NCBI GenBank assembly: GCA_024036415.1
Contig: JAMWET010000489.1
Span: 168,501 to 232,500 of the forward strand
Origin: Prochilodus magdalenae
Lineage: Eukaryota; Chordata; Actinopteri; Characiformes; Prochilodontidae
Length of the DNA: 64,000 bases
Direction of reading: 5' to 3'
In this document: in pieces, positions 27,086 to 39,327 of the stretch
Layout of the letters: each line of letters starts with the position of its first letter
How positions within the stretch are numbered: position 1 is the stretch's first letter
Program-made: the position numbers and the translations under genes
Notes under the pieces: generated by a model
The model's input: only the letters and a program-made list of their open reading frames with translations
The model's database searches: none
Told to the model about the DNA's origin: nothing

Positions 27086-29434
27086 CTATATAAGTTACCC
27101 TAGCACACATAACTGAGCTGTCATGTTAGCACATTGTCTGCCTCCCTTTCATCCGTACATTCACACCCAGCAGAAGGCGAATAAGAATGAATTTAACTAG
27201 CTGTGTATACACTGACGTCAACACCACCACCGTGAGCATTGCTTGAGCAGCATCATCATTCTTCTACCATTCCAAAAAATTGATATTTAGCATAGTGATC
27301 AACTGCAGAAACTAAACTTTTTCCTACATATATTGTCACAAGAAAAGTCCATTAATATGTATTTCATTGCACTGTACATTAGAGCTGAAAGATCACAAGT
27401 TTTTATATTGAAATCACAATTTAAAGAGAAGCCATTTTCAAAATCACAAAAGCTGCAATTACTAAAAACACTGTATACCTTTATTAAAGGTAGGAAGTAA
27501 TAGCATGACAGGCAGTCTGTCTAGCAAGTTAACTAGTCTGGCGAGTTAAAGCCTCAAGCCAAAAACTTTATTAAGTTAATAAGATATTGTGCCTATATTG
27601 TTCAGCACTATGGTATATGATTCTTCACGGTGACTTAGGAGTGAGTAATATGAAAAATACTTTTAAAAAAGCCCCTTTCTTGATACACAATACATATCAT
27701 GATCTTTACTTTACCATGACATTAACATAAACTCAAACAGACAAAACATAAAATGTACTGCCATAAAGAGAAAGCGCTGTGCGAATACCAGCACTCTAAT
27801 AATAACAATAACAGTAACACAGCATTTTTACCAACCACACAGCACTAAATCTAATTAAACAGTCATAAAATGTGCCCAATCTGTAGTGACACATGCACTT
27901 CATCAGTGTTCTTTAAGCACTGACGATATCTACAATAAGCTCAGAACTGCACTGTGACAAGCTACCCTGATAATGATACATTTATATTGCCCACCTCTAC
28001 TGTGACTCTCTTGGAAGAACATGGGTGTGCCATGCCATGCACACCACCTCTGCATGATCCTAATACTAAGTTTAGTTCAGTACAGCATGTTTCATCAGAA
28101 TGACATTTGCCACGGTTGGTTTGTAGCATGACAAACACTTTTGGCTACAGTATCGATCTCAGAGTCACACGGCTAACGGAAATATAATGAATGACCTCAG
28201 TTACTGCCCGCTGAAGCTGAAGGACATGTTTTATAAAGTCTACCACACACAAGTCATTCTGTCCACAGCACAGACTCCAGACAGGCCACTTCCTGCATGA
28301 CCTCAGAGGCCGACTCAACAGGGAGGAGGTGAATGTTAGAACCACGCCATTACAGAACCGCTCCTACCAGCATACACAGAACAAAAAGACTGAATGGATA
28401 CTTGCTGGAGCCTGGACCCAGCAGTGCTACACCTGAGAGTTCATTGCTTATTCAATACTACAGTATGGTAAATTACTAAAACAAATTCTTCATAATTCTA
28501 GGATTACTGTGTAGAAGTCATTAAACATGCTTTGATGTGAAATGATCTTTTGTAACAAAACTTACTTGGATGTCTTTAAAGTGTTGGTGATCGGTAGAGG
28601 TCTCCATTATAGACATTTTATTTACTATCCAAACCACTTGTGAATAGACACGTGTCCTGTGAGTTTTTTTATATGTAACGTTGATGATATTTTATCATCT
28701 TTGAGGACTATTTTGTACTTACAGCCTCCTACATGTACCCCTTCACCGTGAACCACCTAGCTAAAAACTGTCCATGTATTAAAAAGTACTGCAATTAAAG
28801 CTGACATATTTAATACCTCCTCTTTTCCACAAGCTAACACTCACTCTGGAGTTTTGATAAACTGTCTGGGACATGCTTTGGTCAAAACACAACAGTTCCT
28901 TCTCCTCCTATCTAAGCATCCCTGTTTAGAATGGTCGGTTTGAACATCTGTTCCTTTGAATGATAAGGCACTGCTGGTCCCACTACCCTTTCCGAGGGGG
29001 TGTATCCTGATGCCACTGCACACTGTCATTTCACACTCACCTAATTCACCTGTGATCAGATGTTCAGACAGTCAACTAACAAGCTAACCTAAGAATTAAC
29101 TTGACTGTGGATCCTGCAGCCAAAATAATATCTAGAACACTACATACATACTACTATACAACCTTAGCAGTTAGCATTAGCTAGCGCTTAACACTAAGAC
29201 CCATACAGAACACTGCATCTCCGTTAACATATTACCTAAACTGTTAGCGTTAGTTAGCGCTCAACACCAAGACCGAAGTAGGACACTGTATCTCCGTTAA
29301 TACTTTACCTCAGCAGTTACAAATAGATAGTGCTAAACGATCGTGAGGTATACTACGTATAAGTATACCATGGACAGCTGGTACTGATTCTTCTTGACTT
29401 CAACCTTGTCAGCCTTGGCATCTTCTTATTTACA

Positions 29435-29560
29435 TTTTCTCACCCCACTTTAAATAGTGCAGTAATTAACAAGAGTTACTTGAGATGGCAGCATGCAACT
29501 GCTGCACCATTTAAGGTGGAACTGGAACGTTCGTACAGGAAACTGGCAAATAAGAAGCTG
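29435..29560. mobile_element. small fold-back element (MITE-like), copy 2
   Basis: Left arm near 29441-29467 (CCCCACTTTAAATAGTGCAG) and right arm near 29497-29522 (CTGCACCATTTAAGGTGGAA) are imperfect reverse complements of about 25 bases around a short spacer. The right flank GGAAACTGGCAAATAAGAAG also resembles the flank of the copy near 35700. Confidence 0.65.
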
Positions 29561-30879
29561 ACAGATGTGTCACACAAAGTAACCAGCAAACATATGCAGC
29601 TTTGTCGACTGTACCTGGAACGTACAATTAAAAATAACCTTCATCCACCCAGAAGCAGCCACCAAAGTATCTCTCTCATGATTAGCTCTTAGCTTTCACA
29701 TCATGCTAGTGGCTCTGGCACTAAGGTATCACCGAAGCTGCGGACAGAGCTACCCTGAAGTCCCCACTTGAGGTAGGATTGGGAGCCATACATAAACGGC
29801 TTGTTGAAACCCTTGCTGTTTAGATCTAGGCAGCCACAAAAAAACTGTCTGGGTTGGCTCATTTCACAGTTTGTGGGCTGCCAGGCACGCCAGACACCCA
29901 CAATAGAAGTGCGTCTGGCCCATCTAGATGAGTACAAAAGTTCTCCTTAAATAAATGAATAAACAAATACATTCCTAACATGGGTACGACCTCATTCTGC
30001 TGGTCCTGGAGTCTGATGATGCACACTGGTGAGAAATTGTGCCGTTGGGATGACTTAAGCCCCGACTTGGCAATGCAAGCTTATTTAGACCACCAGGGTT
30101 TTCACTCTTGGACGAAAGGAAATGTTTCAGAAAGAGGTCGGGTTAGATCTGCTGGTTTCTGGCCCAAAGCTGATGCAAATCGCTTCCAGGATTTCAATCA
30201 CACTTGCCTGAGTCCAAACCGAGACATTTCTGCCTTTCAATCTGAACGTCCCGACTGCCACGTCACAAAGTTGTCGCCCCATTAGACAGAAACTCATGAC
30301 TGAACTGGACTGAAAATATTGCAACTTGGAACAAAACACACACAGACCTCCACAACATCTGCAAGTTAGGTGTGGGCAAAATCACAATGTGTTATGGTGA
30401 TAAATTACACATGCATCGTAAGCACTTCTAGAACAATGAACACCTGCATGGGTCATAAAAAGACAGAAACAGAGTTAGACTACTTCGAGAGACTGTGAAA
30501 CCAACAAATACCAGTATAGCAATGAGATAATCAAGCTATAATATCTATAATGACATACTAGCTTAGAAGGTAGGAGGGGGAATCTGAACATATGGCTATT
30601 TAAACCCAGCATAGCATGTACTTCCTTATTTGGGTATTTAGATACGGTATTCGTCTTCAACTTGAGTCATTTTTAGATATGATGTTCCACATGATCTGGG
30701 CCAAAATTGTTTCCTCAGTGCTCTCTTAACTTTTTTTCTTCGCATTGTACACTATTTTACCATTTATATTAACCATTTTTATTAACTGAGACTAATTCTA
30801 CTGACATTGATAAACAGGACTAATTACACCTCTGAATCACATTATGACCCATGTCCTACTTTCGACAACGACAATGCTC

Positions 30880-31285
30880 ATGCAAGAATTCTTGTTTTCA
30901 TGGTGCTCTTTGGCCCGACTGCACCATGTTGAAGGTCCTTGCAGATCACATACCCCCAAACATGTTGATAGTTTTCCTCTGGGGCAGCTAGGACCCTCCA
31001 GCAAGACAATGCGACGTGACACGCCTAGAAATGCATGACAGTGGTTGGAAGAGCATGACAAAGTCTTCAAGTACTACCCTGGCTCGCTAATTCCCCAGAC
31101 TTGAACTCAACTGAGCATCTGTGGGACCACCTCGATTGTTGTGTTTGTCCTATGGATCCCCGCACATACCCTTCAGGAGCTGTAGGATGCACTGCAGTCA
31201 GTATGGCTCCAGATACCTGTGACAACCTACTAGAACCTTACTGAGTCACTCCCAGCCCCGTCTAGCTTTTGTCCATGCTGTACAC
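30880..31285 (+). mobile_element. Tc1-like transposase fossil, carboxy-terminal catalytic part
   Basis: Frames on the plus strand read SSKTMRRDTPRN (nucleotides 'cagcaagacaatgcgac', i.e. the QQDNA motif with the second catalytic Asp in another frame), QWLEEHDKVFKYYPG and then PQT-TQLSICGT, corresponding to the SPDLNPIEHLW motif with the catalytic Glu. Stops and shifts interrupt it. It is a different subfamily from the 62347 group. Confidence 0.75.
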
Positions 31286-32999
31286 AGTGGTTACTCTAGA
31301 TATTAGCCAGGGTCATAAAACACAGTTCTTCCCAGTACTGACAACATCCACAATATGCTCAGTGATACTGTTTATCAACCACTGTATGCTTATGGGACGT
31401 TAGCCAATTATTATACTACCTTATTACTTTGTTTTTCCCTTCACCTTCACTGACCAATGCATTCTAATTTCAAACCTAAAGGCCCTGTCTGGTCTCAGCA
31501 TGGCACCAACATTTAATCTACTGAATTCACATATGCCATATATAAATAAACCAAACCTGAGCTGACTTGAAAACATGTTTTCATAGCAAACAACCATCAA
31601 TTACAAACGAGATCTAGCATGGGCCTCTCCTCGATAGCAGCATTGTTTACTGTGTGCTGTGAGCACCCTGACCAATCACAGCTGTTCTGGGGGTCTTATG
31701 ATGAATCACAATCAAGTCGATTAGTTTGATCAAAATAGGGAAATCTATTAACAAGCAATTTTACAGACTAACCAGTGTGCAACGTGTAAAACACAGCAAG
31801 GCTTCACTATCAAAACATGTAGCAATATATTTGCCACAGAGGTATTTTACACATGTTTTTGAGCTCTAGTTTCCACTGAAAAAAAATATCCATCACTGTC
31901 ACAGGCCTGGAATCAATACAAACTTCATGAATAAGAGTTTCTGCAGCCTGTAGATGTGTTATAAAGTGAGTATGGCTAAGTGGAAACAGCACCAGGAGCA
32001 TATAGAGCCAAAACTACACTTTTTTTTTTCTTCTTTCCTTTCATACCCTGTAATTATGGCTATTTATAAACTGGAGTTGAAAGCCCACCGCGGCAAGGCT
32101 GCGGAATGCCAACCTTGGCATGCCAACTTTCTAGAGTTAGGTCTCGACTTAAACAATTTCCGTACATCTCCACCACATTTGCATCATCTGAAATCCACAC
32201 CGCAATGGAGCCTGGCCGGTTATTTGATGCAGAATTGAAAGCTTTTCTTTTTCCACAAATGACACACCCTCCAGCATCCGTGTCAGAACGCTTCTGGCCA
32301 CTTCTGGATTAGAGGCTTCTCTTTACCACAGCTTTAAAAAGGGAAGAAAAAAGAAAATGCACCAATACCCTGGGCAAAAACGAACTTTTTTGCATATTCT
32401 TAAAGTTAGCAAACAAGCCACAAACTTTCCAGAAGTGTTGTTTGGGAGTGTCTTCGTAGGAGGTAGCTAGCTCTTGTCAAAAAAATTATTTCATGCTTTG
32501 CCTAAAAACAATCTTTCATAGCTATTGGGTTTGTTATTGTAAAGTCTACTTATGACATTATAGTGTTTTATGTCCCAAAATCCAGACATAAAGCATATCT
32601 ATATTATCTTTTTCCAATTTCTCTTTATCTCTTAGAATAAAACACTGTTTTCGTGAGTTACTGTGTCTTTAAGACTGACATGTAAATGGGCTGTCCTCAT
32701 CCAAAATACAGCACAGGTTAAAACACTCCTTATAAGGACAGCATGAATTGGCGGAGCTTAATTTCAATATATGCATATTTTATGAAATATTAGCAATGTT
32801 TCCAAGAAAACACAAACATTCAACTTAAAACATCATTGTGAGATCACCAGGCAGTCATATTGGTTTGGTACGTGTGCTCATATTCATGGTGCCTTTGATC
32901 TACCAAGTGGTTCAGTGCTCAGGCAGCACTGTTCACCACATTCTGGTATCAAACATCTAGGCACTGAAATAAACATGTGCTAGCCAGCATGGCTGCGCA

Positions 33000-33170
33000 C
33001 CAAAAAGGGTTCTGTTATCATTATAAAACATCACAGCAATAGAACCTCCCTTTTCGGTACTACAGGGAACCAGTTTCTGAAAAGCATTTTCAAGAACTAC
33101 ATAAAGCACATTCTCATAAATCTGAAGAATATATACTATTTTATACTCATTATGGTTCTACTACTCCACT
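33000..33170. repeat. GGTTCT-type dispersed repeat fragment
   Basis: Shares 'aaagggttctg', 'acatcacagcaatagaacc' and 'aagcattttcaagaactacataa' with the array at 34075-34640. Confidence 0.55.
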
Positions 33171-34074
33171 AGCTGTAACCTCTGCATCACATGCCATGGA
33201 TCCTTTACTACAATGTATATGTAAGCAATACTGCACTTCTGGTTAAATGAAAAAGTTCAATCTAATCTAATTAAAAATAAAGAACATTTCCTTCCTGTCC
33301 TGTAAAGTTAGCATTTTGGAAATACCTCTTTTTCACTGGACAGTAACGATACGCACACAGTGAACCGTTTCTCCATCTGTCTCCTTTTTCAACCCACTAC
33401 CGCTCTCTCAAATCAAATACAGCTTCTCTTTCCCCCCTACAGCTAACAAAAAGCGCTTTGTGAACAGTCCAATGTGCTTCATGTCCTTGCACAACTGAGC
33501 ATGTTAATACATTCCAGCCAATAAGGGATTTACCATGCCTGCAGCAGCTCTATACTCCTCAGCGTAAATTAATTTCCTGTCATTGCCTCATGAAAGTCCA
33601 CTGTCATCGCCAGCTTGCGTCATGGGGAATGACTCCAAAGCATGACCCCACTCTGCCTCTGTAGTAGACTGGACGGAAAAGAGGATACTTGGGACAAAGA
33701 ACTGTACAGTGCCGGTCCAGTCCATGAATTTAACCCATTTAAAAGAATGAGTCACCAAACCATACAAAAATATACGGTTACCGAATATAATAAAACAATA
33801 ATAGGACCGACACAGACGCACAACAATCTCAACATCGTGTCAGTACTGGCAGATACGTGCTCTGGACAGATGTTCCAATTCAAGCAAAACAGCTAAATGA
33901 TAACTGATGTGAATTCAGATGGAAATACTCCCATTTTCTGTATACTACACATATCAGCAGTTACACATTCTTTAAAAGATGCGTCTTTAATGGTTCTTTA
34001 AAAGGAGGAATTGTCCTATTTATAACCATGAGCTCTATATAGAGTCATTTGCATGCTTAGCAAGGTCTTTGCAT

Positions 34075-34640
34075 GGTAAAATGGTTCTTCAAATTGGTGG
34101 AGTATGTGTTATGTGGTTCTACATAGAACCTTTTTGAAAATGGCTATGCGGGTCTCCAGAAAGGGTTCTGCTATTGTTACAATTTAAAGCATGTTCTTTA
34201 GCAAAGGCAACGGCTCTAAAAAGAACCACGGACACTCAAAGATCTATTATCAAAGTCAAAAGGTTTTTTTAGAGGATTAAATAATTTCTCAGATTGATGG
34301 AGAACATGTTGTCTATGGTTCTACATGGAACCTTTTTGAAAATGGCTCTACAGAGCACCAAAGAGCCTTCTGCTATTGTTAGTAGGTTGACATCACAACA
34401 ATAGAACCCCTACACACACACCCCTTTTCTGAGCTATATGGAACCATTCTTCAGATTGACAGAGAATATATTGAATATGGTTCTACATGGAACCTTACTA
34501 AAATGGTTCTACATAGCACCAAAAAAGCATTCCTCTGTTGTCAGAAGCTTGACATCACACTAATAGAACCCCATTGTTGGTGGCATATGGAACCATTTTC
34601 AAAAGCACTTAAGGACTACATAAAACACAAACCTGAAGAA
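34075..34640. repeat. three tandem copies of a GGTTCT-rich unit (about 160-200 bp)
   Basis: The words 'tcagattgatggaga', 'atggttctacatggaacct', 'gaaaatggct' and 'ctgctattgtt' recur in the same order starting near 34091, 34291 and 34451. Each unit contains the short palindrome GGTTCTACATGGAACC. Related fragments are at 33000-33170 and near 24200 and 16700. The class is unknown. Confidence 0.65.
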
Positions 34641-34798
34641 CCCTTTCAGCATACACAGATCCATTTAAGCCTGCTAATGGTTTTACACAAAACACATGGT
34701 TAGAAATACGGCATAATCACTTACTAATTAACCCTTGAAGAACCACCTCAACCATTGTTACAGCCTTGGTGTATAAATAGCAGAAAGCTTTTCTGGAT

Positions 34799-34833
34799 CT
34801 CTAGAGAACCATTTTTAAAGGGGTTCTCTAGAG
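34799..34833. repeat. perfect 12-bp hairpin
   Basis: CTCTAGAGAACC and GGTTCTCTAGAG are separated by 11 bases. It lies at the edge of the GGTTCT-type repeat region and is probably a terminus of that family. Confidence 0.8.
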
Positions 34834-35569
34834 AACCATGTGCAGCGCATCCTCCAGTCTGGAGAAGCATGTCCTTATGCAAAGATCCATTGTCCCATAC
34901 ATTCTTATCTAGGAGTGTACATGAAAACCACAACGTACTAGCATCAACCTAGAATCCACCTTACTGGTGCACCCCTAAACAGAAGTTACACCATAAAGGA
35001 TTAGACTGGTTGGCATAGCCTAGTTAGCCTTGTGGTTCCAATGGAAACTGGGGAACTGGGGAATGCGGGCAAACCGTGTCAGCGTTACATTTTCGATGAT
35101 CTGGTCATGCAGGCATTGGAAACTGTTCTTGCTGATAGATGCACAAACAAAAACATAAATGTAAAAGGAGAAGAAAACCCTAACCACGTACTGACATGCC
35201 AACATTTCTTCTCTCGTTTCCTTTTTCTCTCTTTGCCTTCTTGGTGATCCTGTTTTTCCATGGCTACGCACAGACATTACTCACAAATGGAGCAGCAGGA
35301 TTTTGGTGGGTCAGATGTGGAATAAACTGGGAGTTTTGGTTGAAAGAAAAACTGCAGATTTTTCCTACCCAGCCCTCAGTAGCACGGAAGGGCGCCTGAC
35401 CTGCTAGAGAACATGACAGATCTAATGATGAAGCAAAGAAAGGGGGCTGAAAAATAAACGCAACCTGTGGAAGGCTGTGGAGAGCAAACCAAACTTATCT
35501 TCACTGGCAGATAAATACAAAGGACAATCTGATCTGGGCAGAGACAAGTGATTATGTGGACTGTAATGG

Positions 35570-35725
35570 ACAGTATAACGAATCTGTGTAATAACCATGC
35601 TTAACTGGCTAATTTGCTACACAACAGTTCGATCTTGTTTGCCGTTCCACCTTAAATACTCTAGTAACTGCAGCGCTATTTAAGGTGGAACAAGGAAACT
35701 CGAAGAAGAAGCTGACTTCTGGCTT
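35570..35725. mobile_element. small fold-back element (MITE-like), copy 3
   Basis: Perfect 14-base arms GTTCCACCTTAAAT (35644-35657) and ATTTAAGGTGGAAC (35678-35691) flank a 20-base spacer. The right flank GGAAACTCGAAGAAGAAGCT resembles the copy near 29530. This is the best preserved member. Confidence 0.75.
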
Positions 35726-36000
35726 CGTGTGAAACAAGCTAATATCTTAAGCTTTCGTTACTTGACATTTTCACCCAAACGCAACTAAAACATAAACAAA
35801 CAGTCTTTACTTTCAGACAAAGGAGGTTTGAATGAAGTAATATACGATAAGCTCGTCTAAAGCTAGCTAGCCAGCCAGCTAGCTAGTAGACAAAAGCTCC
35901 GACCTGCCTCAGCTATTTCCCTCAAACTCGGGTAATTCTTAAAAAAGCTGGTAAGGTCCAACAAGTGGCATTATCAAATATGGACAGCTTATCAACTCAC

Positions 36001-36400
36001 CGTGTTTTCGGGATAATCTCCTTGCTGATTTAAAAACGTTTCATGGACGATTTTTACAGAAATGTTCCACAAGGAAAGTCCAAGAAACGCCGACCGACAC
36101 TTTCACGCGCAGCGGTGGAACTGACTGTTAGCACGGCGGCTAACTCAGCGAACCCTCAGTTTTGTTTTTCATTTTTGTCTCGAAAAACTCTTCAAAACCT
36201 CCACTGGAAGCGGTAGAAAGACGCCGAGCCTTTACTCTGAAAGATAAAAAGCAGGTAGAGGACTTGGGCATGTTTTTCACAAGCCCTCTGAGGCGAAAGA
36301 GAGTCAGTGAGTGATCACTTCATCACTCTCTGTAAACTCTCTGAGTTTCCACTCCGCGCGCGGGGTTTGGGACTTTCTAGTTTAATTTTTCCCGCTGCTG
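36001..36400 (-). other. myo9b: putative non-coding first exon of myo9b
   Basis: On the minus strand the sequence CGAAAACACG is followed by GTGAGTTGA at 36000, a near-perfect donor. The preceding 400 bases are unusually CpG-rich for this window and have no repeat character. This fits the leader exon of the minus-strand myosin gene, whose first coding exon starts with 5' UTR. The upstream limit (transcription start) is not determined; 36400 is a guess. It could instead be the first exon of an unrelated antisense transcript. A cDNA would decide. Confidence 0.6.
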
Positions 36401-36440
36401 GGGCGACACCTACAGGACGGAGGAGGAACTGCAACGATGC
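36050..36440 (-). promoter_or_regulatory. myo9b: CpG-rich probable promoter of myo9b
   Basis: CpG dinucleotides cluster here (for example CGCCGACCGACAC, CACGCGCAGCGG, ACTCCGCGCGCGGGG) while the surrounding 30 kb is CpG-poor and AT-rich. I see no clear TATA box, which is usual for CpG-type promoters. Position and polarity fit the donor at 36000. Confidence 0.55.
36140..36271 (-). other. upstream open reading frame (43 codons) in the putative myo9b leader
   Basis: ATG at 36271-36269 opens a frame of 43 codons, ending TAG at 36142-36140 before the donor. It begins MPKSSTCFLSF and has a second in-frame ATG. If transcription starts upstream of 36271 it could reduce translation of the main frame. 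I know of no conserved peptide like it. Confidence 0.3.
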
Positions 36441-37180
36441 ATTACAGCTAAATTAGGTCCGTCTTTAAGGGCAACTTCACTAAAGTTTCAAAATTTCAGT
36501 ATAGTTTAGTGGTTGAGACGGAAACAGAGTCATACAGAGGGTTTTAAGATAAAATGGCCCATTTGCAGAGAAATTAACACACTCCAGTTTCTTTACAATG
36601 GTGGTGATGGGAACCAGGGGTCATTATGTCTACCATCTCAATCACCAGCGAACCTACACGTGTCTTCCGAGTTGTTGTATGTTGTGTTTGTGATGGTAAA
36701 GTAGTGGGAAATAGGAAAAGGAAGCTTTCTATGGGGACCATGGGGACTATTTTGCGCTACTACATCCTTCAAGTATCCTTCCACCACAAAAGGATTAAAT
36801 GTAACTGGTTACAATATGTTTTAGAGCACAACATTAGATCAAACCCACCATAAAGCAACATCTCAGACATCTGACAGAGTATTTATGAGTGCTTCCTGTA
36901 ACATTGGATGTTCGGTTACTATCACCACCACAGTAATAAAATCAGCAGTGGTACGTTTCTCTCCAGAAGGGAACAACAGAGTATCTTAAACATAACTAGC
37001 AACTGCATATGGGTACGACCCACACCTGAGAGTACATGTAACAACTGCTAGCATTTGTTTTATTGCTACAAGCTGTTCCAACATAAAACAACTTATAGGA
37101 ATATATGCATTTTAACATATCATCATTGTCATAAATAGGTAATTGTAATTTGCATATAATATATAAGCTCTGTCCAGGAC

Positions 37181-37400
37181 ACCATGGTGACGCAGCGGGT
37201 AGCCCTGTTGCATCACAAAAGTGTCCATTCTGAGTGTACATCTTCTCCTCTGACATTCCCAAGGCATGGAATCAGGCGAGTTGGAGATTCAAATTCGCCC
37301 CATAGGTGTGACTGAATGTGTATTGGGCCTGTGATGGACAGGTGGGCTGTTCAGGGTGTTTTAGGGCATTTATTACTCAATATATAGCACTAAGGTGTAT
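37181..37400 (+). mobile_element. tRNA-derived SINE, truncated/degenerate
   Basis: Head CCATGGTGACGCAGCGGGTA resembles a tRNA box A region of a widespread fish SINE ('gtgcagcgggtagcgctgt'). The body has GAGTTGGAGATTCAAATTCG and CATAGGTGTGACTGAATGTG, then GGCCTGTGATGGACAGGTGG, all in the order typical of that family. Recognised from memory. The middle part is shortened. Confidence 0.7.
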
Positions 37401-37790
37401 CAGTGCATCCAGCATTATAATAATCTTATATCTCATGTGTCATATAATTACAACTTAGGTTCAATTTTATTACCAGTCAAAAGTTTAGACACGCCCCCCT
37501 ATATGGATATGATGAGAGTCTGAACCGGTCCATATCCTGATACACCACATCTACTCCTGATGTACACAGTATGATACTCCTCCATATCTCCACCTCTAAT
37601 ATATATTTAGTGGTGTAAAAACTTTGATCTCTTTTTCTGCACAGTGTAAAAGCTCTAGCTCTCCTTTCAGCTTAGTGAATATTCATGATGGGCCGACCAA
37701 TAGAATTGCTCCAAACCTGCTTAGTAATAAACCTTGTTCTATCAGCTCCACTGCAGGGTAAGGAAGCTGCTCCATCCTCCTGTACAGCTC

Positions 37791-38554
37791 CACTCTGGAG
37801 GGTTTTAAGGTGGACTGTATAATTCCATTCTGGAGGGTTTTAAGGTGAACTGTATAATTCCATTCTTGAGGGTTTTAAGGTGGACTGTATAATTCCATTC
37901 TGGAGGGTTTTAAGGTGGACTGTATAATTCCATTCTGGAGGGTTTTAAGATGGTCTGCATAATTCCATTCTTGAGGGTTTTAAGGTGGACTGTATAATTC
38001 CATTCTGGAGGGTTTTAAGATGGTCTGTATAATTCCTTTCTGGAAGGTTTTAAGGTGGACTGTATAATTCCATTTTGGAGGGTTTTAAGATGGTCTGTAT
38101 AATTCCATTCTGAAGGGTTTTTTGTCTTTGTTTTTTTTTTTTCTTTTTTTTTTTTTTTCTTTTATTTTATTTTCTGTTTTGTTTCTTTTTTTTTTTTTTG
38201 TTGTTCTTTTTTTTCATTCCTTGGAGGTTTTTATTGTATAATTTTTTCGGAGGGTTTTGGACTGTATAATTCCTTTCTGGAGGGGTTTAAGGTGGACTGT
38301 ATAATTCCTTTCTGGAGGGGTTTAAGGTGGACTGTATAATTCTTTTCTGGAGGGTTTTAAGATGGTCTGTATAATTCCATTCTGGAGGGTTTTAAGGTGG
38401 ACTGTATAATTCCACTCTGGAGGGTTTTAAGGTGGACTGTATAATTCCACTCTGGAGGGTTTTAAGGTGGAATGTATAATTCCTTTCTGGAGGGTTTTAA
38501 GATGGTCTGTATAATTCCATTCTAGGTGGTTTTAAGGTGGACTGTATAATTCCA
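37791..38554. repeat. 35-bp minisatellite, split by a T-rich insert
   Basis: The unit is about 35 bases: TCTGGAGGGTTTTAAGGTGG then ACTGTATAATTCCAT. There are about 9 copies from 37791 to 38118 and about 9 from 38221 to 38554. Two variants alternate irregularly (GGTGGACT and GATGGTCT). Between the blocks, 38119-38220 is almost pure T with scattered C and G. No gene. Confidence 0.95.
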
Positions 38555-39254
38555 TGAGGGCTAATTCATAGTTAGGTGTCTTTATAAACTTCACATGTAT
38601 ATAGAATGTAATACAGTCTGGGTCTACACATGCACTAAGCGTATTGTCTGTTCTCGAGGACTGACCCCACTGGCCTGGTCAGGAACCCTTCATTATCAGT
38701 ATGTGAACTAAGAGCGCCCCTTTGTGGCTGACTTGGAGCAGCACACTCTCACCTCCATATGGGGAGTAATATTGCTAGACATAACAAACCACAGATAGGT
38801 GGCAGTGTGGGCTGCCTTATCTCAGCAGCTTCACTCAATACAGGCCCGAAGGACCGTCTCATGTGGTTATGGAGTATTCATAAGAACTTCCTTTAAAGAT
38901 GATTTTAAGGGGGATTTTAAAGGCACTAAATGCTTTGGACGTTTGGTTCCTATCACCGCCACAGTAAAGAATAGGGACATGGGACATGTGGCAGGGTGCG
39001 CTGATTCAGCAACTTCACTCAGCACTGGTCAGAATTATTTTCCCCTGTGGTTGTAAAAGCTCAGTTGTCCTGGCAGACTCTTAGTGGATGGAGATTCTGA
39101 CTCATAACCCCCAACAGATGGAGAGTCTTCTGTTCTCTTAAGTATTTTAGACACCAAAAAGCATACAGCATCGTAATTCGTCATACATCAGTCCTATTGC
39201 TTCAGCAGCTCATCGTATTTACATTTCTCCATGAATGGACCAAATACCCACACT

Positions 39255-39325
39255 TCTCTCCCTCTCATCTGTCTCTCTCTCTCCCTCTCATCTGTCTCTC
39301 TCTCTCCCTCTCATCTGTCTTCTCT
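39255..39325. repeat. pyrimidine simple repeat (CTCTCCCTCTCATCTGT)n
   Basis: About three and a half copies of a 27-32-base pyrimidine unit abut the truncated 5' end of the LINE. The open frame reads through it, adding a spurious serine/leucine-rich start. Confidence 0.85.
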
Positions 39326-39327
39326 AC

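Larger units (their letters stand above)
4416..36000 (-). other. myo9b: myo9b intron 1 (about 31.6 kb), inferred
   Basis: Bounded by the inferred donor at 36000 and the acceptor at 4416. No open frame longer than about 180 codons occurs inside and none resembles a known protein except transposon remnants. Long stretches (about 4420-6500, 7000-9350, 9740-18400, 21300-24800, 25430-26880, 27100-29360, 31300-33000) are AT-rich DNA in which I see only short simple repeats and occasional words shared with dispersed fish repeats. A large first intron before the initiator exon often carries enhancers, but none can be pinpointed here. Confidence 0.65.
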
